A stretch of 64,000 nucleotides of DNA from Janthinobacterium sp. BJB426 (GCF_002735705.1 NZ_PDZL01000008.1:186001-250000); one strand, 5' to 3'. Positions 53,857-63,527 are shown, counted from the stretch's first letter. Numbers and translations: made by a program. Notes: generated by a model from the sequence alone, not told the origin.

Positions 53857-53977
53857 GTATTTCTATCATTCCAACAATCAATTGGATTGATATGCCGCGA
53901 CGCAGCATAATGCATTGTCTCCTCTATTCTCCTCCAAGAAAATAGATTCAGCCCGCTCTCGCAGCGGGCTTTTTTTT
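53857..53977 (+). ncRNA. Copy 1 of four 121-nt intergenic elements (putative sRNA or 3'-UTR RNA)
   Basis: From GTATTTCT (53857) to the last of eight T (53977). Contains ATGCCGC-GAC-GCAGCAT (53892-53908), CU-rich GTCTCCTCTATTCTCCTCC, the hairpin TCTATT.../...AATAGA, the invariant ATAGATTCA, and terminator AGCCCGC-N7-GCGGGCT. A -10-like TGATAT lies at 53888-53893. It begins 35 bp after the prc stop and ends 4 bp before the convergent LysR gene. Function as an independent RNA is inferred. Confidence 0.6.
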
Positions 53978-53980
53978 GCC

Positions 53981-54907
53981 TCAGATTTTGTGCGTGGGCA
54001 GTTGCACGTCGGGCTGGGCAGCCAGCAGGGTCGTAAGCCAGCCGGCAAACGCCTGCAGCTTGGGCGTGGCCAGGCGGCCTTGCGGCGTCAGCAGCGACAT
54101 GGGCATGGGCGTCGGCGGGTGATCGGCCAGCACGGCTACCAAGGCGCCGCTGTCCAGATGTTGGCGCACCTGGTACTGGGCCGCCTGCGCCAGGCCCAGT
54201 CCTTGCAAGGCGCAAGCGACGCTGGCGTCCGCGTCGTTGACGGCGATGGGGCCGCCCATCTGCACGCGCACGACCTCCTTGCCTTGTTGGAAATCCCAGT
54301 CGAAGGCGCGCCCCGTGCGGCCCGAGTAATGCATGATGCCGCTGTGCGCCGCCAGGTCGGCCAGGGTGTGCGGCGTGCCGTGCCGCGCCAGGTAAGCGGG
54401 GGACGCGCACGTGACGAAGCGCATCAGGCCGACCTGCTTGCCGATGAAGGCGGAATCCTGAAGGGTGCCTACGCGCAAGGCGCAATCGATGCCTTCCTGC
54501 GTCAGGTCGACCAGGCGGTCCGTCAGGCTCAGCTGCAATTGCACGTCCGGCCAGGCGGCGTGGAATTGCGCGATATGGGGAATGACCAGGCGCCGGCCCA
54601 CCGTATTGGGCAGGTTGATACGTAGCAAACCACGCGGTTTTTTCGCGTCCGGACCACGGAAGGCCAGTTCCGCCGTATCGACGGCTTTCAAAATATCGAT
54701 GCAATGGCGAAAGTACTCGGCCCCTTCCGGGGTCAGGGACAAACGGCGCGTGGTGCGCTGCAGCAGCTGCGTCCCCAGGTAGGCTTCCAGCTTCTGCAGG
54801 GTGGCCGTCAGCGCCGCGCGCGGCAAATTCAAGGTCTCGGCCGCCTTGGAAAAACTGTTGGCCTCGACGATGCGCACGAAGGTCTGCATGGCCTTGATCT
54901 TGTCCAT
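53981..54907 (-). CDS. LysR-family transcriptional regulator
   Basis: 308 residues with an N-terminal winged helix (KIKAMQTFVRIVEANSFSKA, then TATLQKLEAYLGTQLLQRTT) and a periplasmic-binding-like effector domain (LRINLPNTVGRRLVIPHIAQ, DCALRVGTLQDSAFIGKQ). Divergently transcribed from an MFS exporter at 55028, so it probably controls that gene and itself. Its stop lies only 4 bp from the terminator of 121-nt copy 1. Confidence 0.93.
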   Translation of the reverse strand: MDKIKAMQTFVRIVEANSFSKAAETLNLPRAALTATLQKLEAYLGTQLLQRTTRRLSLTPEGAEYFRHCIDILKAVDTAELAFRGPDAKKPRGLLRINLPNTVGRRLVIPHIAQFHAAWPDVQLQLSLTDRLVDLTQEGIDCALRVGTLQDSAFIGKQVGLMRFVTCASPAYLARHGTPHTLADLAAHSGIMHYSGRTGRAFDWDFQQGKEVVRVQMGGPIAVNDADASVACALQGLGLAQAAQYQVRQHLDSGALVAVLADHPPTPMPMSLLTPQGRLATPKLQAFAGWLTTLLAAQPDVQLPTHKI

Positions 54908-55027
54908 GGGATAGCTTCCATTCTAATTGTTCATTTTATGTGAAAAGTATAAGTGGATTATGCCCTGATTATCTTTGCCAGAGTTTTGCCTAGAATGGCA
55001 ACATCCCTATCGAACCGAGGAAACAAC

Positions 55028-56242
55028 ATGAACAAGGCCTCATCTTCCGCTCCCCACGACATTGCGCCGGCCATGGTGCTGCTGCTGGCCATCGCTTCCG
55101 GCCTGATCGTGGCCAATCTGTATTACGCGCAAACACTCGTCGGGCCCATCAGCGCTTCGACGGGCCTGTCGGCCAAGGCGGCCGGGCTGATCGTTACCCT
55201 GACGCAAGTGGGCTATACCCTGGGCCTGCTGTTTGTCGTGCCCCTGGGCGACTTGCTGGAAAACCGCCGCCTGATCGTCACGGCCTTGCTGGTGACGGCC
55301 ACGGCCCTCGTGGTGGCGGCCCTTTCCACGGGCGCCATCGTGTTCCTGGCCGCCGCGCTGGCCATTGGCCTCGGTTCCGTGGCGGCGCAAGTGATTGTGC
55401 CGTTTGCGGCTCACCTGTCGCAGGAAGCGACGCGGGGGCAGACGGTGGGCAAGGTGGTCAGCGGCTTGTTGCTGGGCATCATGCTGGCCCGCCCCGTGGC
55501 CTCGCTGGTGGCGGCCCATGCCAGCTGGCACGTGGTGTTTGGCGGTGCCGCCGTGCTGATGGTGTTGCTGGCGCTGGTGCTGCGCCGCGCCTTGCCCGTG
55601 CGCCAGCCGGTGTCCAGCATGAAATATCCGGCCTTGATGGCTTCGCTGTGGCATTTGCTGCTGGGTACACCCGTGCTGCGCCGCCGTGCCGCCTATCACG
55701 CTGGCCTGTTTGGCGCCTTCAGCCTGTTCTGGACCGTCACGCCGCTGGTGCTGTCCAGTCCAGCGTTTGGCCTGTCGCAAACGGGTATCGCCATCTTTGC
55801 CCTGGTGGGCATGGCCGGTGCCGTTGCCTCGCCCATCGCCGGCCGCCTGGCCGATGCGGGCCACACCTTGCCGGCCACGGCCGCCGCGCTGGCGCTGGGC
55901 ATCGTCGCCTTTGCCTTGCCGATGCTGGCGCCAGAGTCAAAACACGTGGCGCTGGGACTGCTCGTTGTCGCCTCCATCGTGCTCGACATGGGCGTGGCCG
56001 CCAACCTGGTGCTGGGCCAGCGCGCCATCTTCAGCCTGGGCGCTGAAGTGCGGGGCCGCCTGAACGGCCTGTATTTCGCGCTGTTCTTCGCTGGCGGCGC
56101 GGCCGGCTCGGCCATCGGCGCCTGGGTGTATGCGAGTTACGGCTGGCAAGCGACCTTGCTGACCGGCATGGCGTTTCCGGGCCTGGCCCTGCTGGTGTGG
56201 CTGGCAGAATTTTTACCGCAGGCTACGCGTCGTACGGCTTGA
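55028..56242 (+). CDS. MFS transporter, AraJ/multidrug-efflux type
   Basis: 404 residues from ATG 55028 (MNKASSSAPHDIAPAMVLLL), with GAGGAAACAAC; the ORF extends to 54953 without a good start. Twelve hydrophobic segments, with LLFVVPLGDLLENRRLI (motif A type) and RPVASLVAAHASWHVVF (motif C-like proline pattern). 120 bp from the divergent LysR. Exports an unknown compound. Confidence 0.88.
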   Translation: MNKASSSAPHDIAPAMVLLLAIASGLIVANLYYAQTLVGPISASTGLSAKAAGLIVTLTQVGYTLGLLFVVPLGDLLENRRLIVTALLVTATALVVAALSTGAIVFLAAALAIGLGSVAAQVIVPFAAHLSQEATRGQTVGKVVSGLLLGIMLARPVASLVAAHASWHVVFGGAAVLMVLLALVLRRALPVRQPVSSMKYPALMASLWHLLLGTPVLRRRAAYHAGLFGAFSLFWTVTPLVLSSPAFGLSQTGIAIFALVGMAGAVASPIAGRLADAGHTLPATAAALALGIVAFALPMLAPESKHVALGLLVVASIVLDMGVAANLVLGQRAIFSLGAEVRGRLNGLYFALFFAGGAAGSAIGAWVYASYGWQATLLTGMAFPGLALLVWLAEFLPQATRRTA

Positions 56243-56273
56243 AACCCTGATGCCGCCTCATTATCACTAATGG

Positions 56274-56394
56274 ATATTTCTATCATCATGAAGATAAAGT
56301 GGCGTGATATGCCGCAATGCCGCAAGATGCACTTGTCTCCTCTATCTCCTCCAAGGAAATAGATTCAGCCCGCTTCCATAGCGGGCTTTTTTTT
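56274..56394 (+). ncRNA. Copy 2 of the 121-nt intergenic elements
   Basis: From ATATTTCT (56274) to the last T of the terminator (56394). Contains -10-like TGATAT (56305-56310), ATGCCGC, GTCTCCTCTATCTCCTCC, the hairpin TCTAT.../...ATAGA, and AGCCCGC-TTCCATA-GCGGGCT. 31 bp after the MFS stop. Confidence 0.6.
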
Positions 56395-56410
56395 GCCTGT
56401 ATTTTTTAAA

Positions 56411-57094
56411 CTAAATCACCACCAGATCGAGCGCCCGCATGAAGTTCGCTGCCTGCGCATGCGTGATGACGGCGCCTTTCAGCAGCGCCGCTTCGCTCAA
56501 TTTGAAGCCATCGATATCGGCGCCGCGCAGGTCCGCGCCCTGGAACTTCGCCAGTTTGATGGTGGCATTGCGCAGGCTGCCGCCTTCGAAGATGGCGTCG
56601 CGGAAGTCGCAGCCGGCCAGGTAGGCGTCGGAAAAATCCAGCTGTTTCAATGTCGCCTTGCGGAACGAGAAGCCGCGCAGGTCGGCGCCTACCAGCAGGC
56701 TGTCTTCGAAGGTGAGGCCCAGGTGGGCCACTTCTTCGAACGAGGCGCCGGTCAGCTTGCAACCGCGGTAGGTGGCCGAGGCCAGCTTGGCGCGCCGCCA
56801 TTTCGTGTTGTTCAGGTCGCAGCCTTCAAACGTGGCATCGACGGCGTCGACGGATTCGAAATCGGCGCTGCCCGCGCGGCAGCGGCGCCAGGTGCTGCGC
56901 GCCAGTTTGCTGGCAAACAAGTTGGTTTCAGCAAAGGTGCAGCGCTCGAAGGTGCAGCCTTGCAAATCGAGGCGCGACAAGTCTTCGCCATCGAACGCGC
57001 AATCGATGAAATGGCGCGCCGATTGCGCCAGTTGCTGCTCGATGCCGGCGCGGTCCAGGGTCATGCTGCTTACTGCGTTGTCGTGTGTTGCCAT
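56411..57094 (-). CDS. Pentapeptide repeat protein (Qnr/McbG-like)
   Basis: 227 residues from ATG 57094 (MATHDNAVSSMTLDRAG); longer starts upstream have no ribosome site. The body is a run of A(D/N)LxX-type pentapeptides, such as CAFDGEDLSRLDLQGC, SADFESVDAVDATFEGCDL, ADLRGFSFRKATLKQLDFSD, forming a right-handed beta-helix. Some relatives protect gyrase from quinolones or microcin, but this function is not shown here. Converges with MFS copy 2 of the 121-nt element. Confidence 0.82.
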   Translation of the reverse strand: MATHDNAVSSMTLDRAGIEQQLAQSARHFIDCAFDGEDLSRLDLQGCTFERCTFAETNLFASKLARSTWRRCRAGSADFESVDAVDATFEGCDLNNTKWRRAKLASATYRGCKLTGASFEEVAHLGLTFEDSLLVGADLRGFSFRKATLKQLDFSDAYLAGCDFRDAIFEGGSLRNATIKLAKFQGADLRGADIDGFKLSEAALLKGAVITHAQAANFMRALDLVVI

Positions 57095-57353
57095 CCGTCT
57101 CATTCCTAAAGTAAAAAACAGGGGAGGGATGGCGCGGCGGGAAAATGCACGAACCAGAACACCTCCCCGGCTGGTGGTGCAGTCAGAGGTCAGCGCCGTG
57201 GGTCCGCGTGGGCGGGAGCATGCCGGACGGTGCCGGGCACTTACCGGGTTACCAACCGGTGCGCTCATTTTCGATCAGCCTGCATTGTAACGGCTCTACA
57301 GCACCCTTGCCAGTGCTGGATAAACCGGGTTAGTATCGTCACAGGCGCACTTG

Positions 57354-57511
57354 GAGCCTATCTCGGCAGATGAATACATCCTCTGCTAGCGCCCCTCAGA
57401 AGCGGGGACTGCGTTGCTCGTCGTCGCGTGGTTCGCCACGCGTCCTCCTCACGCCTTGTCCGCGCATCTGATGAACTGCTAGCAGAGGACGCTCCCTACC
57501 GAGATAGGCTC
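57354..57511. repeat. 158-bp cruciform-like element (nested inverted repeats)
   Basis: Outer arms GAGCCTATCTCGG (57354-57366) and CCGAGATAGGCTC (57499-57511); next CCTCTGCTAGC (57380-57390) and GCTAGCAGAGG (57478-57488); a central hairpin CGCGTGG-TTCG-CCACGCG (57425-57442). All three stems are perfect. Lies in the promoter region between the pentapeptide gene and alaC. Looks like a mobile miniature repeat or a structured RNA element; I do not recognise it. Confidence 0.75.
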
Positions 57512-57561
57512 TTGCGCCAACGTCGCTCGGACGGATCCGGGCGCTTACGTATAGAGATACC

Positions 57562-58779
57562 ATGACCGACAGCCAAACTCCGCGCAGCTTTTCGCGCATC
57601 AATCGCCTTCCCCCCTACGTTTTCAATATCACCGCCGAGCTCAAGATGGCCGCGCGCCGCCGTGGCGAGGACATCATCGACATGTCGATGGGCAATCCCG
57701 ATGGCGCCACGCCGGCCCACATCGTGGACAAGCTGGTCGAGACGGTCAAACGCCCTGACACGCACGGCTATTCCGCGTCAAAAGGCATCCCGCGCTTGCG
57801 CCGCGCCATTGCCCATTGGTACAAGAAGCGCTACGAGGTCGACATCGACCCGGACAGCGAAGCCATCGTCACCATCGGCTCGAAAGAGGGCCTGGCGCAC
57901 TTGATGCTGGCGACACTCGACCGTGGCGACACGGTGCTGGTGCCGAATCCCAGCTACCCGATCCACATCTGGGGCGCCGTCATCGCGGGCGCCGATATCC
58001 GCTCCGTGCGCATGGGGCCGGGCGTGGATTTCTTTGCCGAACTGGAACGTGCCATCCGCGAAAGCTACCCGAAACCGAAGATGATGGTGCTGGGTTTTCC
58101 ATCGAACCCCACGGCGCAGTGCGTGGAACTGGAATTCTTCGAGCGTGTCGTCGCGCTGGCCAAGCAGCACAATATTCTGGTGGTGCATGACCTGGCGTAT
58201 GCCGACATCACCTTCGATGGCTGGAAGGCGCCGTCCATCATGCAGGTACCGGGCGCGCGCGACGTGGCCGTCGAGTTTTTCACCATGTCGAAAAGCTACA
58301 ACATGGCGGGCTGGCGCATCGGCTTCATGGTCGGCAACGCGGAACTGGTGGCGGCCCTGGCGCGCATCAAGAGCTACCACGACTACGGTAGTTTTACTCC
58401 GGTGCAAGTGGCGGCCATTGCCGCGCTGGAAGGCGACCAGAGCTGCGTGACGGAAATCTGCGCCCAATACCAGCGCCGCCGCGACGTGCTGGTCAAAGGC
58501 TTGCATGAAGCGGGCTGGATGGTGGAAAAACCGAAGGCGTCGATGTATATCTGGGCGCATATCCCGGAAGCGTACCGCCACCTGGGCTCGCTGGAGTTCG
58601 CCAAGCTGCTACTGCAAAAAGCCAAGGTGAGTGTCTCGCCCGGCATCGGCTTCGGAGAATACGGCGATGAATACGTGCGCTTCGCCCTGATCGAAAACGA
58701 GGCGCGGGTGCGGCAGGCGTTGCGTGGCATAAAGAATATGTTGCGTTCCGGCGACGGGAAAGCGGAAGTGGTAGCATAA
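57562..58779 (+). CDS. alaC: Alanine-type aminotransferase (AlaC)
   Basis: 405 residues, fold-type I PLP aminotransferase. Visible are [37 protein letters not shown], the PLP lysine in [18 protein letters not shown] and [17 protein letters not shown], which fit AlaC (alanine transaminase). Reaction: pyruvate plus glutamate to alanine plus 2-oxoglutarate. Followed by 121-nt copy 3 and then metE. Confidence 0.88.
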   Translation: MTDSQTPRSFSRINRLPPYVFNITAELKMAARRRGEDIIDMSMGNPDGATPAHIVDKLVETVKRPDTHGYSASKGIPRLRRAIAHWYKKRYEVDIDPDSEAIVTIGSKEGLAHLMLATLDRGDTVLVPNPSYPIHIWGAVIAGADIRSVRMGPGVDFFAELERAIRESYPKPKMMVLGFPSNPTAQCVELEFFERVVALAKQHNILVVHDLAYADITFDGWKAPSIMQVPGARDVAVEFFTMSKSYNMAGWRIGFMVGNAELVAALARIKSYHDYGSFTPVQVAAIAALEGDQSCVTEICAQYQRRRDVLVKGLHEAGWMVEKPKASMYIWAHIPEAYRHLGSLEFAKLLLQKAKVSVSPGIGFGEYGDEYVRFALIENEARVRQALRGIKNMLRSGDGKAEVVA

Positions 58780-58824
58780 AAGTTGCCATATGGAATGCTT
58801 CGTTGCCCTTAATATCACTGCTGC

Positions 58825-58945
58825 GTATTTCTGACATCACGAATATAAAGTGGTTTTATATGCTGCGATGCGGCATCATTCAACTGTCTCCTCTATCTCC
58901 TCCAAGGAAATAGATTCAGCCCGCTCCCGCAGCGGGCTTTTTTTT
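58825..58945 (+). ncRNA. Copy 3 of the 121-nt intergenic elements
   Basis: From GTATTTCT (58825) to the last T (58945). -10-like TTATAT (58856-58861); ATGCTGC-GAT-GCGGCAT; GTCTCCTCTATCTCCTCC; AGCCCGC-TCCCGCA-GCGGGCT. Lies 45 bp after the alaC stop and 197 bp before metE. Confidence 0.6.
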
Positions 58946-59142
58946 GCCCGTCGTTTTGGCCCTGGGTTCCGGCCGGCACGCTCGGCGAACGAGGCGGTCG
59001 CTTCGCGCAGCACGGCCAGGTGGATATGTTAGAACATGGTTTCACATGAATATTAATAATGGATGTATGAAGTTTTACCATTATTTTTCATGGATGAAAG
59101 TCTCTATGATGTATTCATACTTCACTAGGAGGCACTACCGCC
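58946..59142 (+). promoter_or_regulatory. metE upstream region with MetR-like half sites
   Basis: AT-rich, with several TGAA/TTCA elements, including TTTCATGGATGAAA (59088-59101), and GTATTCATAC near 59112-59121. MetR sites usually read TGAA-N5-TTCA, and the match is only approximate. AGGAGGC precedes the metE ATG. No cobalamin or SAM riboswitch was recognised. Confidence 0.35.
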
Positions 59143-61431
59143 ATGACCGTCACGACACATAATCTGGGCTACCCGCGCATCGGCGCCAAACGCGAACTGA
59201 AATTCGCCCTGGAAGATTACTGGAAGGGCAGCAGCACCCTGGATGCGCTGCAAGGCCATGGCGCGGAGTTGCGCCAGCGCCACTGGCAAGACCAGAGCGC
59301 ACTGGACCTGGCGCCCGTGGGCGACTTTTCCTTTTATGACCAGGTGCTGGACCTGAGTTTTACCTTGGGCAACCTGCCGCAACGCGTGCGCGGCCTGGAA
59401 GGCGCGGAGCTCGATAACTATTTCCGCGTGGCCCGCGGCCGTTCGGCCAGCGACAGCGATTGCAGCTGCGTCCACGCTGGCGAAATGACGAAATGGTTCG
59501 ACACCAATTATCACTACATCGTGCCGGAATTTTCGGCAGGGACACAGTTCAAGCTCGACAGCAGTCGCTTGCTGCAGCAACTGGCGCAGGCGCGCCAGCT
59601 GAAGGTCAACGCCAAGCCCGTGCTGATCGGCCCCGTCACCTATCTGTGGCTGGGCAAGGCCAAGGATGATTCCGACAAGCTGGCGCTGCTGCAAGGTTTG
59701 CTGCCCGTCTACGTGCAACTGCTGCAGGAACTGGCCGCCCAGGGCGTGGAATGGGTGCAGATCGACGAACCGATCCTCGTCACGGAGCTGGACGGCGCCT
59801 GGCAGCAGGCGCTGGTCACGGCCTACGAGGCCTTGAGCAAGGTCAATCACGTCAAACTGTTGCTGGCCACGTATTTCGGCAAGCTACAAGACAATCTGGC
59901 ACTGGCGTGCAAGCTGCCCGTGCAAGGCTTGCACCTCGATGCCGTCAACGCCCGCGAAGAAGTGGGGCAGGTGATTGCCCAATTGCCCGCCTGCAGCGTG
60001 CTGTCCCTGGGCGTGGTGAATGGCCGCAATATCTGGAAGACGGATTTGAACGAAGTGCTGGCATGGCTGGAACCCGTGCACGCCAGCCTGCAGTCGCGCC
60101 TGTGGATCGCGCCGTCGTGCTCCTTGCTGCACGTGCCCGTCGACCTGGCCAGCGAACAAAAGCTGGATACGGATATCCGGTCGTGGCTGGCATTTGCTCG
60201 CCAAAAACTCGATGAAGTACACACTATCGCCGGCGCCCTGAACCAGGGCCGCGCTTCCGTGCAGGGGGCGCTGGATGCCAATCATGCTGCCGTGCAAGCG
60301 CGTCGCCAGTCGAGCCGCGTGCACAATCCGCAGGTGAAAGCGGCCGTGGCCCGCATCGACGCAAGCCTGGGCCAGCGCGCTGGCGGCTATGCCGAGCGTG
60401 CCGCCAAGCAAGCTGCACTGCTGCAACTGCCGCTGTACCCGACGACAACGATCGGCTCCTTCCCGCAGACGGCGGAAATCCGCCAGGCGCGCAGCCAGTT
60501 CCGCAGCGGCCAGCTCGATGCAGCCGGCTACAAAAAGCTGATGCAGGCGGAAATCGCCCATTGCGTCCAGGAACAAGCGGTGTTGGGCCTGGACGTCTTC
60601 GTGCACGGCGAAGCGGAACGCAATGACATGGTGGAATATTTTGGCGAGCAGCTCGACGGCTACGCCTTCAGCCAGTTCGGCTGGGTGCAATCGTACGGTT
60701 CGCGCTGCGTGAAGCCGCCCATTTTGTTCGGCGACATCAGCCGCCCGCGCGCCATGACGGTCGAGTGGAGCACCTACGCCCAGTCGCTGACGGACAAACC
60801 GATGAAAGGCATGCTGACGGGCCCCGTCACCATCCTGAACTGGTCTTTCGTACGCGACGACCAGCCGCGCTCCGTGTCATGCTACCAGCTGGCGCTGGCC
60901 ATGCGCGCCGAAGTGCTGGACCTGGAACAGGCCGGTATCCGCGTGATCCAGATCGACGAGGCGGCGCTGCGCGAAGGCTTGCCGCTGCGCAAATCGCAAT
61001 GGGCCGACTACCTGCGCTGGGCCGTGGAATCGTTCCGCATCACGGCCAATGGCGTGGCTGACGAAACGCAGATACACACGCACATGTGCTATTCGGAATT
61101 CAACGACATCATCGCGCAGATCGCCGACATGGATGCGGACGTGATCACGATCGAAACATCGCGCTCCGACATGGAATTGCTGGATGCCTTCGATGATTTC
61201 AACTATCCGAACGACATCGGCCCTGGCGTCTACGATATCCATTCGCCGAATATTCCCGGCCAGGAACAGATGGTCAAGCTGATGCGCAAGGCGGCCGAGC
61301 GCATCCCCGCCCAGCGCCTGTGGGTCAACCCCGATTGCGGCCTCAAAACGCGGGGCTGGAAAGAAGTCATACCCGCGCTGGCCAACATGGTGGCGGCCGC
61401 GAAAACCTTGCGCGGCGACACCGTGGCCTAA
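59143..61431 (+). CDS. metE: Cobalamin-independent methionine synthase
   Basis: 762 residues in the two-barrel MetE layout. The N-terminal half has [18 protein letters not shown] and the C-terminal half contains [20 protein letters not shown], zinc ligands in [10 protein letters not shown] (His/Cys) and [11 protein letters not shown] (Cys), and the folate site EQMVKL region. Transfers a methyl group from methyltetrahydropteroyl-triglutamate to homocysteine. Flanked by copies 3 and 4 of the 121-nt element. Confidence 0.96.
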   Translation: MTVTTHNLGYPRIGAKRELKFALEDYWKGSSTLDALQGHGAELRQRHWQDQSALDLAPVGDFSFYDQVLDLSFTLGNLPQRVRGLEGAELDNYFRVARGRSASDSDCSCVHAGEMTKWFDTNYHYIVPEFSAGTQFKLDSSRLLQQLAQARQLKVNAKPVLIGPVTYLWLGKAKDDSDKLALLQGLLPVYVQLLQELAAQGVEWVQIDEPILVTELDGAWQQALVTAYEALSKVNHVKLLLATYFGKLQDNLALACKLPVQGLHLDAVNAREEVGQVIAQLPACSVLSLGVVNGRNIWKTDLNEVLAWLEPVHASLQSRLWIAPSCSLLHVPVDLASEQKLDTDIRSWLAFARQKLDEVHTIAGALNQGRASVQGALDANHAAVQARRQSSRVHNPQVKAAVARIDASLGQRAGGYAERAAKQAALLQLPLYPTTTIGSFPQTAEIRQARSQFRSGQLDAAGYKKLMQAEIAHCVQEQAVLGLDVFVHGEAERNDMVEYFGEQLDGYAFSQFGWVQSYGSRCVKPPILFGDISRPRAMTVEWSTYAQSLTDKPMKGMLTGPVTILNWSFVRDDQPRSVSCYQLALAMRAEVLDLEQAGIRVIQIDEAALREGLPLRKSQWADYLRWAVESFRITANGVADETQIHTHMCYSEFNDIIAQIADMDADVITIETSRSDMELLDAFDDFNYPNDIGPGVYDIHSPNIPGQEQMVKLMRKAAERIPAQRLWVNPDCGLKTRGWKEVIPALANMVAAAKTLRGDTVA

Positions 61432-61490
61432 GGATGGCAGGGGCAGGGGAGGCCGCTATGGCTGAGACGTGGCTGAGATATAGAACAATC

Positions 61491-61611
61491 GTATTTCTGT
61501 CATCACAACATGCAATTGGATAATGATGCTGCGATGCTGCATCATTCACCTGTCTCCTCTACTTCCTCCAAGGAAATAGATTCAGCCCGCTTCCATAGCG
61601 GGCTTTTTTTT
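61491..61611 (+). ncRNA. Copy 4 of the 121-nt intergenic elements
   Basis: From GTATTTCT (61491) to the last T (61611). ATGCTGC-GAT-GCTGCAT (61525-61541); GTCTCCTCTACTTCCTCC; hairpin TCTA-C-TTCC / GGAA-A-TAGA; AGCCCGC-TTCCATA-GCGGGCT. 59 bp after the metE stop. Its -10 box (AATGAT) is weaker than in the other copies. Confidence 0.6.
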
Positions 61612-61632
61612 GCCCGCGTGGTACGTGATGCG

Positions 61633-61821
61633 CTACAACACATTTGCCGCCACGGCCGAACTGTAGTTGCGCGCCAGGGCCGCGATGATGGCGGCCATCG
61701 CCTGCGGGTTGTCGGTAGCGCCGAAATGCGCCGCATACAGGCGCTTGGCCGCCTCGACTTGCGCGTTCGTCAGTTTCACGGCGTAAGCCATGCGCACGGT
61801 TTCAGGATTGTTCAGCGTCAT
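61633..61821 (-). CDS. Hypothetical 62-residue protein
   Basis: MTLNNPETVRMAYAVKLTNA, with AAGGTG upstream of ATG 61821. Helical, alanine-rich, no signal peptide. Divergent from the gene at 61957, sharing the region with TTGCA-type operators at 61879-61905. Unrecognised. Confidence 0.5.
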   Translation of the reverse strand: MTLNNPETVRMAYAVKLTNAQVEAAKRLYAAHFGATDNPQAMAAIIAALARNYSSAVAANVL

Positions 61822-61878
61822 TTTTCACCTTGAAGACAGGAATTTCGGTTGGCTCGTGTCCCTTGCCCGCGCAAAGGA

Positions 61879-61905
61879 TTGCAATTACAATCGTTGTATT
61901 TGCAA
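61879..61905. promoter_or_regulatory. Two MarR-type operator sites (TTGCA-N2-TRCAA)
   Basis: TTGCAATTACAA (61879-61890) and TTGTATTTGCAA (61894-61905). The same motif occurs three times at 63553-63622, in front of the MarR gene and aceE. Location between divergent genes 61821 and 61957 suggests control of one or both. Confidence 0.5.
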
Positions 61906-61956
61906 TCGTATAGGTAATGTCTGCCTTGCGCAAGCGATACCGAGACAGGAGCCGCC

Positions 61957-63051
61957 ATGCATACACCCCTTCCCCATCCGCCACTGCCAGGCGGCGAGAC
62001 GGGCCGCGCCGCCCATGCCTGCATGGCCGCGCTGGCGCCAGTGTCAGGATCGCCGCTGGCACATGCTTCGCCGCGCCGCGCGCTGGGCGCCATGGCTGGC
62101 AGCCTGAAGCAGGGCGGCGCCATGGTGGCGCGGATGCGCAAGGTGGGTACGCAGGCGGGACCATTCCCGGACGGCGACTCCTGGGAAGTGGGCGCGTCCG
62201 CGGGCGCCTGGGCCGTGCGCTATCGCCATGGCGCGGCGCAGCCGGAAAAGCCGCTGCTCTACCTGTGCAGCCCCGCCTTGCTGCCGGCCTTGCGCGCGGT
62301 GCTGGTTGAATCGGGAGGGCGTGGCATCGTCTGCAATGATGCGGAAACGCAAGCCTCGCGCTGGCCGAAAGGCGTGCAGCCGGCGCTGCCCGCCTGGCTT
62401 GCCGCGCAGCACAATTGCATGCCGTTCGACCCGGCGACGGGCGAGGAAGTGCGCGCCATCCTGCGCGCGGCACTGGAAACGCTGTATGTGGAACAGCAGC
62501 CAGGTTATTACTACCTGGCCATACATGATGCGGATGCGGTGGCGGCGCCCTTGTCGGCCGCCGATGCGGCAGCGGCCAGCCTGGGCATGTACCGCGTGTC
62601 GCCGCCGGATCCTGCGCCATGCCGGGTGCGTTTGTGCGGGGCGGGAAGGATGCTGGCCGTCGTCGCCGATGCCGCCCGCTTGCTGCAGGAGGACTGGGAT
62701 ATTGCCGCGCAAGTGTGGAGTTGCCCCAGCTACACGCGCCTGGCGCGCGATGCGCAGGCGGCGGAGCAGTGGAACCTGTGTCACCCGCGCGCCATTCCAA
62801 GACTGGCCCATGTGCGGCGCTGCCTCGATGACAGCGCCGCGCCCGTCATCGCCGTCACCGGCTATGGGCAGCACATCGCGGGCCAGATCGGCGGCCATGT
62901 GCGTGGGCGTGTCATCGCCATCGGCGCCGATACCAGCATGGAAACGAGTGCGCCGTGGCTGGTCGTCACCGCGTTGAAAGCGCTGGCCGACGATGGCGCG
63001 CTGCCGGTGCAGTTCGTCGAGTACGCGCTGCGGCGTTACGCCTTGCTCTGA
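61957..63051 (+). CDS. Standalone AceE C-terminal-like (transketolase C-domain) protein
   Basis: 364 residues; the ATG at 61957 lies after AGGAGCCGCC. From about residue 175 the sequence follows the pyruvate dehydrogenase E1 (AceE) C-terminal half: EQQPGYYYLAIHDAD, LGMYRVSPP, VRLCGAGRMLAVVADAARLL, DWDIAAQVWSCPSYTRLARD, AEQWNLCHP, CLDDSAAPVIAVTGYGQHIA, GAD, ALKALADDG. The thiamine-binding first half is absent and replaced by a Pro/Ala-rich, poorly conserved N-terminus, so it is unlikely to be an active E1. It converges with the MarR gene (16-bp overlap) and may be a diverged subunit or regulator. Confidence 0.72.
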   Translation: MHTPLPHPPLPGGETGRAAHACMAALAPVSGSPLAHASPRRALGAMAGSLKQGGAMVARMRKVGTQAGPFPDGDSWEVGASAGAWAVRYRHGAAQPEKPLLYLCSPALLPALRAVLVESGGRGIVCNDAETQASRWPKGVQPALPAWLAAQHNCMPFDPATGEEVRAILRAALETLYVEQQPGYYYLAIHDADAVAAPLSAADAAAASLGMYRVSPPDPAPCRVRLCGAGRMLAVVADAARLLQEDWDIAAQVWSCPSYTRLARDAQAAEQWNLCHPRAIPRLAHVRRCLDDSAAPVIAVTGYGQHIAGQIGGHVRGRVIAIGADTSMETSAPWLVVTALKALADDGALPVQFVEYALRRYALL

Positions 63052-63527
63052 ACCTTGCCCTGGCCTGCGCCGCGTGCCGCCTCGGCGGCGCGCACGAGGG
63101 CGGCGCTGAAGTCTTGCTGCCCGTCGCTGTCAAATTGCGCCAGGAACAGGTCGGCCACCGTGGCCTGGTACACGGCCCACATCTGCTTGCGCAGGATTTT
63201 CCCGTCTTCCGTGATGGAAACGAAGGCAGCGCGCCCGTCTTCCATCGAACGCGTGCGCGTCACCAGCCGGTCCGTTTCCAGCTTGTCCACCAGGCGCGTC
63301 AGGTTGTAGCGTTCGATGGCAAGCGCGTCGGCCAGTTCGTGCATGCGACGCGAACCGTCGGGGCCGCTTTCGAGTCCCCACAGCACGTCATACCACGCAT
63401 ATACGGGTAGCTTGGCCGCTGCCAGGCGGCGTTCGATCTCGCGGATCATCAAACGGTGCGTGCGCACGAATGAAAACCACAGGTCGGGCGCGGTTGCGGA
63501 CTTGCTTGCAGGCTCAGTTGCAGACAT
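63036..63527 (-). CDS. MarR-family transcriptional regulator
   Basis: 163 residues from ATG 63527 (MSATEPASKSATAP), with GGAGGAATACCG; the ORF to 63590 is not needed. Winged-helix region RMHELADALAIERYNLTRLV, wing around DGRAAFVSITEDGK, and a helical dimerisation N-terminus. Divergent from aceE at 63662; TTGCA-N2-TGCAA palindromes in the shared region are likely its operators, so it should repress itself and aceE, and perhaps the gene at 61957. Confidence 0.9.
   Translation of the reverse strand: MSATEPASKSATAPDLWFSFVRTHRLMIREIERRLAAAKLPVYAWYDVLWGLESGPDGSRRMHELADALAIERYNLTRLVDKLETDRLVTRTRSMEDGRAAFVSITEDGKILRKQMWAVYQATVADLFLAQFDSDGQQDFSAALVRAAEAARGAGQGKVQSKA

Noticed and set aside
58946-59142. 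Cobalamin or SAM riboswitch before metE
   Set aside because: No conserved B12-box or SAM-motif sequence could be seen.
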